NCBI GenBank assembly: GCA_963666935.1
Contig: OY762936.1
Coordinates: 496,001 to 560,000 of the forward strand
Direction: 5' to 3'
DNA length: 64,000 bases
Source of the DNA: G963666935 sp963666935
GTDB taxonomy: Bacteria; Bacillota; Clostridia; Christensenellales; CAG-138
Positions within the stretch are counted from its first letter, which is position 1; each line of letters begins with the position of its first letter. This document shows positions 43,177 to 49,626 of this stretch, piece after piece. Position numbers and translations under genes: made by a program. The notes beneath the pieces are model-generated. The model did no database searches, was not told the origin of the DNA, and saw nothing but the letters and a program-made list of their open reading frames with translations.

Positions 43177-44637
43177 TCAATTTAAAAACACAATGCGCTG
43201 ACCTTCCTCAAGCGATTCATCCAGGTCGGTTACGACGCCCCGAAGCCGGGCGCGGGACGTGCAAAAGCGCTTTGCCACATCGTACAGGGTTTCGCCTGCG
43301 CCTGCATAATATACGATGATTCCATGCATGGGCCGGTTTTCCACATGCTCGTCAATTCCGTTAACGAGGTATACGGGGTCATCCCGGTAGAGCGTGGCGA
43401 AGATGGTAATGACGTAGTTGGCGTCCACCGACTTGCCGCTTCCGCTGGCGGATACAGTAGCGCAGGCGCTGAGCATGGCCTCCGTGGCATCGCCGGCGGG
43501 AAGGGAGAGCGAGAAGGGAATATCTTCCGAAAAAGCGTACATTCTCCCGCTTTCGGCAGTATATAGGATGCGGGTAAAAAACAGCCCTTCAACCGCCAAC
43601 ATCCCGTCTTCAATGACCTGGGAGGTGATCAGGGGGCGCGCACAGGCGTAAACCATTCGTTGGATTTCCGGCATCCCGCTCGGGACCATGATGCTCTCGC
43701 TTAAAGAATGGCGGTGGGTAACGGTTTCACGGGAGGTACAGACCTGCATGCGGTTTTGCGTGCAGGCAAAGGGCATGGAAGGAGAAAAGGCGTCGGCAGT
43801 GAGGGTAATGGTGCTATTGCTGCAGACAAACAGGGCGATGGAAAGCTGCGTCTCCACCACCACTAAACCAAAGTCTTCCGATGCACGCATATCGTGGGAG
43901 GTGATGGTAACCGTGCCAAAAACCTCCATAGGAGTTGCCTCGTCCAAAGCTTCGGAAAAGGGAATGTTCTGCGTGAGCTGGCTTAACATGCCATCCTTTC
44001 CTCGGATGAGGGCAGATACGCTCAGCGTGCCGTCAATGGTGACAGAGCTCCCGTCGCTGTGGATTTCCCGTATCATCGCCGTCACTTCCGAGTGGAGGAC
44101 GGCAGCGGCAAAAGGCGCGTCGATCTCATTTCTGAGCCGGGCTACGTATGTAATGAGAGGGTTGAAGTTTGATACGCACAGCTGCTCCGTCTTTTTTTCA
44201 ATGTCGTCCGCGCCGGAAATGCCCTCCAGCATCCGCACAGGAGATTGGTCCGTCACCCGGAGGCGGAGGTCAATGACTGCGGAAAGGCTGGGGATTCCGT
44301 TTTCAAGGGTTACATCAATGGTCTGCAGCGCGGGGAAAACCTGTGCCGTCATTCCCCTTACTGCGCCTTCTGCGGAGATTGTATGCCGGAAGGATGCCTT
44401 GGAAGAGAATGCGAACACGCCGTCGCCGGAGCAGATCAGCTCAATCATGATATCGCCCGCAATGGATACGATTCCGTGCTCCACGGAGCTTTCAGTCACA
44501 TCGACCTTCCCGGATGCGGACAAAACTTCAGAAATGGCGCGCCCTTCGGGAAGGGGAAGGCTGCCTTCCACCAGCGCCTGTGCCGTTCCACTATAGATCA
44601 CCCGCTCCAGGGCGAGCTCATTCCATATTAGCTCCAT
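43177..44637 (-). CDS. sipL: SipL-like spore coat morphogenesis protein (DUF3794 repeats + LysM)
   Basis: In Clostridioides difficile SipL binds SpoIVA and links the coat to the forespore membrane. The 486-residue product has DUF3794 (SPOCS)-type beta domains: one at the N-terminus (DVTESSVEHGIVSIAGDIMIELIC), one in the middle (HSEVTAMIREIHSDGSSVTIDGTLSV) and one near 330-420. It ends in a LysM domain (GETLYDVAKRFCTSRARL...LEEGQRIVFL). This order is that of SipL. GAGAGGAG lies 9 nt before the ATG. Neighbouring spo0A supports a sporulation role. Confidence 0.82.
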   Translation of the reverse strand: MELIWNELALERVIYSGTAQALVEGSLPLPEGRAISEVLSASGKVDVTESSVEHGIVSIAGDIMIELICSGDGVFAFSSKASFRHTISAEGAVRGMTAQVFPALQTIDVTLENGIPSLSAVIDLRLRVTDQSPVRMLEGISGADDIEKKTEQLCVSNFNPLITYVARLRNEIDAPFAAAVLHSEVTAMIREIHSDGSSVTIDGTLSVSALIRGKDGMLSQLTQNIPFSEALDEATPMEVFGTVTITSHDMRASEDFGLVVVETQLSIALFVCSNSTITLTADAFSPSMPFACTQNRMQVCTSRETVTHRHSLSESIMVPSGMPEIQRMVYACARPLITSQVIEDGMLAVEGLFFTRILYTAESGRMYAFSEDIPFSLSLPAGDATEAMLSACATVSASGSGKSVDANYVITIFATLYRDDPVYLVNGIDEHVENRPMHGIIVYYAGAGETLYDVAKRFCTSRARLRGVVTDLDESLEEGQRIVFLN

Positions 44638-44758
44638 TGCAAATAGCTCCTCTCAGAATGTAGGTATAAAAGCATATGAGGCGCAAATGCAATATATGAA
44701 TTGTCCGCAGGTGGGAAAACGGTGGTTTGGTAATAAATGACATAACAGTTGCGAGATA

Positions 44759-44765
44759 TGTCGAA
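44759..44765 (+). promoter_or_regulatory. Exact Spo0A box (TGTCGAA) upstream of sipL
   Basis: TGTCGAA, the consensus 0A box, lies 122 bp upstream of the sipL start codon and 72 bp from the DnaA boxes. A 7-base match can occur by chance; position makes it interesting. Confidence 0.45.
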
Positions 44766-44836
44766 AAAAGATTTAATGATGGGGAATATGTTAAAAAATG
44801 AATACTCAGGGAATATGCAATCCGAAAGTTCTAAAG

Positions 44837-44866
44837 TTATCAACATTATCCACACAGTTATCCACT
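44837..44866 (+). promoter_or_regulatory. Three tandem DnaA boxes
   Basis: TTATCAACA (44837-44845), TTATCCACA (44846-44854, the exact consensus) and TTATCCACT (44858-44866) lie head to tail in one orientation within 30 bp, followed by an AT-rich stretch (44867-44940). No dnaA or dnaN gene is in the window, so I do not call this an origin; a DnaA-titration or DnaA-regulated site beside spo0A/sipL is a safer reading. Confidence 0.7.
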
Positions 44867-44933
44867 TTTTTATGGGGAAAGGCGTGTAATTCGCGTTGAA
44901 AACTTGAACAGTTTGTAAATTAATGTATTTTTA

Positions 44934-44974
44934 TTATTTTTGCGTCGCATGAATATCATGCGACGCAAAAATAA
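44934..44974. repeat. 41-bp perfect palindrome downstream of spo0A
   Basis: Two 19-base arms (44934-44952 and 44956-44974, core GCGTCGCATGA) are exactly complementary around ATA. T-runs are outside-left and A-runs outside-right, the reverse of an intrinsic terminator on both strands. It could still fold in the spo0A message end, but a DNA-level role (cruciform, protein site) is also possible. Confidence 0.7.
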
Positions 44975-45003
44975 TTTTCACATTGTCGTATGACAAAGCA
45001 AGC

Positions 45004-45810
45004 CTATATTACATTTTGTATTTCGGGTCGGGGGGATTTTTCCCGCGCGGATTCCATGATGAGCTTATCTGCTACAAGCGCGATGAACTCGCCGTTTGTG
45101 GGTTTATCGTTTTTTGAATAAATATTGTAACCGAAGATCTGATTGATGTTTTCGATTTTGCCGCGGGTCCAGGCGACCTCAATGGCATGGCGGATGGCAC
45201 GCTCCACTTTCGAGGAAGAAGTCTGGAAATGCTTTGCAATGCCGGGATAGAGCTCTTTGGTGATGCGGCCGCAGAGGGCGGGCTCGTAATATACCATCCG
45301 AACTGCTTCACGTAGATAATGATAGCCCTTGATATGTGCGGGAATTCCTATTATCAAGAAAACGGAGGCAATTTTTTCATCCAGCGTTTGAGGCTTGGAG
45401 CTGAGGGTGCAGGTTTGAGAACGCTGGTTGTAGGTGCTTTCCATCATGTCCAGAATGCGTTTGTATAAGGTGTCGGGATCAACTGGCTTCACCATGAAGT
45501 AACGGGCGCCCAAGGTACAGGCTTGCCGGACCATGTCCTCATGCCGCAGGGCACTGATCACAATGGCGGCGGGCGGATTTTCGACTAAATTGCCCGAGAG
45601 CCGTTCCAGCAGCTCAAAGCCATCCATCTGCGGCATAATGAGGTCGCAGAGCAGGACGTCGTAGCGGGAGGAGGTGATGGCCTCCAATGCCGACTGCCCG
45701 TCCGAAGCCAAATCCACGCGTTCAATTTTTTCCTGGGCAGTTAGGTAGTCGCGCATGGTGTTCTGAAACTGAATGCTGCTGTCTGCCAAAAGAATACGAT
45801 ATTTTGCCAT
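45004..45810 (-). CDS. spo0A: Sporulation master regulator Spo0A
   Basis: Response regulator that starts sporulation when phosphorylated. The 268-residue product has a receiver domain with phospho-acceptor D56 (LLCDLIMPQMDGFE) and MVKPVD lysine, a linker, and the Spo0A-specific effector domain with SSKVERAIRHAIEVAW, the DNA-recognition region. The acidic pocket near the N-terminus reads LLADSS: D10 is present but the next residue is Ser, where Bacillus and most Spo0A have a second Asp. GGAGG lies 6 nt before the ATG. Confidence 0.95.
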   Translation of the reverse strand: MAKYRILLADSSIQFQNTMRDYLTAQEKIERVDLASDGQSALEAITSSRYDVLLCDLIMPQMDGFELLERLSGNLVENPPAAIVISALRHEDMVRQACTLGARYFMVKPVDPDTLYKRILDMMESTYNQRSQTCTLSSKPQTLDEKIASVFLIIGIPAHIKGYHYLREAVRMVYYEPALCGRITKELYPGIAKHFQTSSSKVERAIRHAIEVAWTRGKIENINQIFGYNIYSKNDKPTNGEFIALVADKLIMESAREKSPRPEIQNVI

Positions 45811-45874
45811 TTGTTTCCTCCGTCATCTGTTGTTTTTTAAGTAAATTGATGTTTCCTGTGGTTTGTTCACATGA

Positions 45875-45883
45875 ATTGTAGCA
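45875..45883 (-). promoter_or_regulatory. Extended -10 promoter for spo0A
   Basis: Minus-strand TGC-TACAAT (plus 45883-45875), giving a leader of about 58 bases. No sigma-H type promoter was found near the gene. Confidence 0.45.
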
Positions 45884-45923
45884 TCGTAAAAACTGCGAAG
45901 ATAGGGAATAAAAATGAACACTT

Positions 45924-45989
45924 TTGTCGTGTTGTGACGGGAAATCTAAAAGGATTGTCGCGATTTGAGGACTTTGCGCAAAGCGACAA
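45924..45989. promoter_or_regulatory. Three TTGTCG elements with about 30-bp spacing (possible degenerate 0A boxes)
   Basis: TTGTCG at 45924-45929 and 45955-45960 and its complement CGACAA at 45984-45989. Each shares TGTCG with the 0A box but lacks the AA. They lie between the divergent spo0A and SpoIID/LytB genes. Confidence 0.35.
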
Positions 45990-46061
45990 AAACCATAATG
46001 TTACATGGAATTTTATCGTCAAATTCAAACAGATAACTTTCTATAAATTCCGCGCAGGCTC

Positions 46062-46090
46062 TTGAAAGGAGAAGGGGATTCGATTACAAT
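46062..46090 (+). promoter_or_regulatory. Promoter for the SpoIID/LytB-dockerin gene
   Basis: TTGAAA (46062-46067), 17-bp spacer, TACAAT (46085-46090). The leader is about 14 bases and begins at the Shine-Dalgarno site AAGAGG. The match is to the vegetative sigma factor. Confidence 0.65.
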
Positions 46091-46110
46091 ACTTAAAAGA
46101 GGTATATTGA

Positions 46111-48204
46111 ATGAAACGCGCGTTTTTCCTCATACTGATCCTGCTTTTGATAGCCGTCTGCTGCTGGTCCACCGCCTTTGCCGAGTTTCCGCAGGGCGCC
46201 GTGGACGAGGAGTCTGTGATCGACCCCAATGTGGATCCTATTCTGCTGCATGAGGGAAACCCCGAAGACTGGCATGCGGGCGTCGCAGGGGAAGAATCCG
46301 ACGCGTATACGCCCCGGCTGTTTATGGGCCTGCCGGAGGACGCAAAGTCCTACGCGCGGGTGCGGCTTTCCACCTCCCATACGGCGGTATTCATTCGCTT
46401 TCACGGGAACTATTGCATGTATGATGGCGCAACGCCTATCCTTATTCCCGATTCGGATTCGGGTGCCCAGTACCTTCTGACGTATGAATCCGGGAAAATC
46501 AACATCTCTCTGGACGACGAAGTGCTCTATACGGGAACTACACTGACCTTTTTGGAGCATTCGGGCGCCACCAACTATTTTGAGATCAACAACTGTAATT
46601 ATGGGGTTGCCAACTATCAGGGCAGCCTCACCTGCTACAACGAAGTGGATGGCGACGAAGGCCTTTACCTTGTGAACCGGGTCTACGTGGAGGATTATAT
46701 TCCCGGCGTGGTGGCGGCGGAAATTGGCAACTCCTACAATATAGAAGCCCTTGCGGCCCAGGCTGTGGCGGCCCGTGGCTATGTCTACAGTAAAATTTCC
46801 AGCTCCAACACCTGGTACGACGTGACGGACACCTCCACGTATCAGGCTTATTGGGGCATGCTCAACCCCACCATCTTTGACCGTTCTATCCGAGCGGTAT
46901 CCGAAACTGCCGGACAAGTCCTCACCTACGGCGGCGTTCCCATTGTGACCTATTACAGCGCCAGCAACGGCGGGTATACGGAGACCGTGACCAACGCCTG
47001 GGATGGAAGCCCGGCTTACGTGGGGGAAATACAATATGACGACCCTGATATCATTTTCGGCCGTAATTATCGCGACTCCCAAGGCAATCCCGACAACAGA
47101 TATCTTGAGGAAGTGACAATAAGCAAGACCGGTGGCGGAACCAAGGACGCGGCCTACGCCGCGGCGGTGCTGAAAAAAAATGGAATCAATGCCTCGTCGG
47201 TCAGCGTATCTAGCCTGACTCTGTCCGTCGCTTCATATGCCCATAACGACTGTACCCACCTCGCGACCCTCAGCGTCATTGCAACCGGCACCTATAATGA
47301 TTCGATTCTTTTCAGCGATTCTGCGGCGTTTTCTGTATCTGAACTGGAAGACTGCTACACCTACGATTTCGGTTTTACAAACAGCAGCCTGCGCTGCTTC
47401 TGGCTGTTGGACAACGTAGATGATGGTACCTATACCCTGCGCCATGGCCGCTACGGCCACGGCGTGGGCCTTTCCCAAATCGGCGCAAGGCAGCGGGGGT
47501 CCGACGGGCAAACCGTTTCCCAAATCCTCGCCTTCTACTATCCCGGCACGGAGATATCCACAGGCTACATAGGAGACCGCGAAACCTTAAGCGCCCTACC
47601 GTCCATCACAAGCGATATGCGCATTACCCGCAGCGACGGTTACCTGTACACGGCGGCTAGCAGTGCTTCTGCAAAACTGGCCTTTGTGGCGGCGGGAAGC
47701 CCTGTGGAAATTCTGGAAGAGAACGGCGAGTATTATTACTTGACCTACAGTGGTATAACCGGCTACCTGCCTAAGAGCGCCTTCACCCTGACCTGCAGCA
47801 CTGTGGTGATCCAGAATCTCAATTATTCCTGCAACGTGAGATCCGGCCCAGGCACCAATTACACGGATATCGGTGACGCTGACCTAGGTTCAACCTATCC
47901 CCTGCTGCAGGCCAATGTGGTCAACGGCTGGCATGAGGTCCAGTTCGGTGCCGTTGAGGGCTACATCTCTTCCCGGTACGCCACCGTGGTTCCCGACGCC
48001 CCCACTACAGGCGGAAGCTCGGACCCGCTTGCGGGAGATGCCGACGGGAACGGCGTAGTGACAAACGCAGATGCGATGATGATCTTCTCATACGTTATGG
48101 ACGGGGATGCCATCACAGAGGCCGGCCGCGCCGACCTGGACGCAAACGGCACGGTGACGCTGAGCGACGCGGCGCTGCTTTGCCGGATGTTAGGGGGGCA
48201 GTAA
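46111..48204 (+). CDS. Secreted SpoIID/LytB-domain protein with SH3-like repeats and dockerin
   Basis: The 697-residue product has a signal peptide (1-24) and a SpoIID/LytB domain (about 185-490: YIPGVVAAEIGNSYNIEALAAQAVAARGY, shown by its core 'VVAAEI...EALAAQAVAARGY', and HGVGLSQIGA). Two SH3b-like repeats follow (about 515-560 and 565-630, RSGPGTNYTDIG), then a C-terminal type I dockerin. The dockerin has both calcium loops, DADGNGVVTNADA and DLDANGTVTLSDA. SpoIID-like domains are peptidoglycan lytic transglycosylases. SpoIID proper is membrane-bound in the mother cell; this one looks exported and able to dock to a cohesin. AAGAGG is 8 nt before the ATG. Confidence 0.85.
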   Translation: MKRAFFLILILLLIAVCCWSTAFAEFPQGAVDEESVIDPNVDPILLHEGNPEDWHAGVAGEESDAYTPRLFMGLPEDAKSYARVRLSTSHTAVFIRFHGNYCMYDGATPILIPDSDSGAQYLLTYESGKINISLDDEVLYTGTTLTFLEHSGATNYFEINNCNYGVANYQGSLTCYNEVDGDEGLYLVNRVYVEDYIPGVVAAEIGNSYNIEALAAQAVAARGYVYSKISSSNTWYDVTDTSTYQAYWGMLNPTIFDRSIRAVSETAGQVLTYGGVPIVTYYSASNGGYTETVTNAWDGSPAYVGEIQYDDPDIIFGRNYRDSQGNPDNRYLEEVTISKTGGGTKDAAYAAAVLKKNGINASSVSVSSLTLSVASYAHNDCTHLATLSVIATGTYNDSILFSDSAAFSVSELEDCYTYDFGFTNSSLRCFWLLDNVDDGTYTLRHGRYGHGVGLSQIGARQRGSDGQTVSQILAFYYPGTEISTGYIGDRETLSALPSITSDMRITRSDGYLYTAASSASAKLAFVAAGSPVEILEENGEYYYLTYSGITGYLPKSAFTLTCSTVVIQNLNYSCNVRSGPGTNYTDIGDADLGSTYPLLQANVVNGWHEVQFGAVEGYISSRYATVVPDAPTTGGSSDPLAGDADGNGVVTNADAMMIFSYVMDGDAITEAGRADLDANGTVTLSDAALLCRMLGGQ

Positions 48205-48208
48205 GATG

Positions 48209-48376
48209 TCAGATGTCTTTCGGATCATTCGGGTCAGGGGGCTCCATACCAGCAAGCTGCTGGTATGCTTCGTATTCGAATTGGTCTTGGGGCGGCCTGT
48301 TCATGAGGCCCGTTGTCTCCGTCATGGAGGCGGTGGACGGTATTTGGTTCGGGAACTTTTTCCGTTTTCGGATCAT
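48209..48376 (-). CDS. Short protein of 55 residues
   Basis: ATG 48376 has AGGAG 8 nt upstream. The product starts MIRKRKKFPNQIPSTASMTE, continues TTGLMNRPPQDQFEYEAYQ and ends DPNDPKDI: basic head, acidic Pro-rich tail, no cysteine or membrane segment. The MTETTGL segment recalls small uncharacterised clostridial proteins; that is memory only. It is convergent with the SpoIID/LytB gene, its stop 4 bases past that gene's stop. Codons 33-41 (AYQQLAGM region) encode a perfect 10-bp hairpin. Confidence 0.65.
   Translation of the reverse strand: MIRKRKKFPNQIPSTASMTETTGLMNRPPQDQFEYEAYQQLAGMEPPDPNDPKDI
48245..48267. repeat. Perfect hairpin inside the 55-residue ORF
   Basis: CATACCAGCA (48245-48254) and TGCTGGTATG (48258-48267) are complementary around AGC. 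No T-run follows on the plus strand. Confidence 0.6.
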
Positions 48377-48392
48377 TGGTTTTTCTCCTTTT

Positions 48393-48420
48393 TGGCATCC
48401 ATTTTGCGGATGCCATTTTT
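48393..48420 (+). terminator. Terminator-like hairpin downstream of the SpoIID/LytB gene
   Basis: TGGCATCC (48393-48400) pairs with GGATGCCA (48408-48415) around ATTTTGC, followed by TTTTTATTG. On the other strand it lies directly ahead of the ribosome site of the 55-residue ORF. Confidence 0.65.
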
Positions 48421-48468
48421 ATTGTACCCGGAAATAAAAAAAAGTTTTGATTTTTTGAAAAATAGAAA

Positions 48469-48497
48469 TTGCATATTTATGCAACTTGTTATATGAT
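48469..48497 (+). promoter_or_regulatory. carA promoter overlapped by a 16-bp palindrome
   Basis: TTGCAT (48469-48474), 17-bp spacer, TATGAT (48492-48497). The -35 box is the left half of the palindrome TTGCATATTTATGCAA (48469-48484), an operator-like arrangement. The leader of about 45 bases is too short for a PyrR attenuator. Confidence 0.55.
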
Positions 48498-48549
48498 AAT
48501 CTGTAAAAAGTTTGTTGTAAAAAAAGACCCCAAAACAAGTGGAGGAGTC

Positions 48550-49626
48550 ATGAAAGCATATTTACATCTAGACAACGGAATGATCTTGGAAGGCGAACGG
48601 CATGGCGCTTGCAAAGACGCCATGGGAGAGCTGGTGTTTACCACCAATTCCTGTGGCTATCTGGAAACGCTGAGTGATCCCAGCTATTACGGGCAGATCG
48701 TGCTGCAAACGTTTCCTTTGATCGGCAACTATGGAACCATTCGGGAGGATTTTGAAAGCGAACGTCCCGCACTGACGGCTTACATTGTGCGGGAGCTATG
48801 CGTGGATCCTTCCAACTTCCGTTCGGAAGGGGCGCTGGAGGACTATCTAAAGGAAGCGGGCGTGACGGTACTCACCGATGTGGATACCCGGGCGATTACG
48901 CGGATCGTACGGGAAAACGGGGTAATGAACGCCATGATTACCGACCGACCGATTCTGACTGCAGCGGAGCGGGAGACACTCCACGCATACACTGTGAAGG
49001 ATGCGGTGGCACATGTGACTTGCGACGAGGATGAGATCGACGGCGAAGGCCGCCGGGTGGTGCTCTGGGATTTCGGGGCCAAGCGGAATATCCGGCGCGA
49101 GCTGATTAAGCGTGGCTGTCAGGTAATCACGGTTTCCGGGAACGTTACTGCGGAGCATATTCTTTCGTACAAGCCCGATGGTCTGATGTTTACCAACGGG
49201 CCGGGGGACCCCGCAGAAAACGTGGGCATCATTGCCGAAATGAGGAAGCTTATAAATTCCGGCATTCCCACCATGGGTGTATGCTTGGGGCATCAGCTCA
49301 TGGCGCTGGCGGCCGGAGGCAAAACAACAAAGATGAAGTACGGACATCGGGGCGGCAATCAGCCTGTGGTGGATACCGTGACCAACCGGGTGTATATTAC
49401 CAGCCAAAATCACGGCTACGCCGTGCTGGCCGATACGCTGCCCGAGGGCGCGCTGCTGCGCTATATCAATGCAAACGACCATACCTGCGAGGGCGTGGAT
49501 TACCCGATGTACAACGCTTTTACCGTGCAGTTTCATCCTGAGGCGGCTTCCGGTCCCCGGGACTGTGCGTTTATGTTTGACCGGTTTATCGCCATGATGG
49601 AGGGAAAAGAATATGCCGCTAAATAA
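48550..49626 (+). CDS. carA: Carbamoyl-phosphate synthase small subunit
   Basis: Glutamine amidotransferase half of carbamoyl-phosphate synthase; it passes ammonia to CarB for pyrimidine and arginine synthesis. The 358-residue product has the small-subunit N-terminal domain (TTNSCGYLETLSDPSYYGQIV) and the class I glutaminase with nucleophile Cys in GVCLGHQ and His in FHPEA. ATG 48550 has GGAGG 4 nt upstream. It overlaps carB by 14 bases. Confidence 0.94.
   Translation: MKAYLHLDNGMILEGERHGACKDAMGELVFTTNSCGYLETLSDPSYYGQIVLQTFPLIGNYGTIREDFESERPALTAYIVRELCVDPSNFRSEGALEDYLKEAGVTVLTDVDTRAITRIVRENGVMNAMITDRPILTAAERETLHAYTVKDAVAHVTCDEDEIDGEGRRVVLWDFGAKRNIRRELIKRGCQVITVSGNVTAEHILSYKPDGLMFTNGPGDPAENVGIIAEMRKLINSGIPTMGVCLGHQLMALAAGGKTTKMKYGHRGGNQPVVDTVTNRVYITSQNHGYAVLADTLPEGALLRYINANDHTCEGVDYPMYNAFTVQFHPEAASGPRDCAFMFDRFIAMMEGKEYAAK

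Noticed and set aside
44837..44940. Chromosomal origin of replication
   Set aside because: DnaA boxes and an AT-rich run are present, but there is no dnaA, dnaN, recF or rpmH nearby and gene strand does not switch in the way expected at an origin. Only the boxes are reported.
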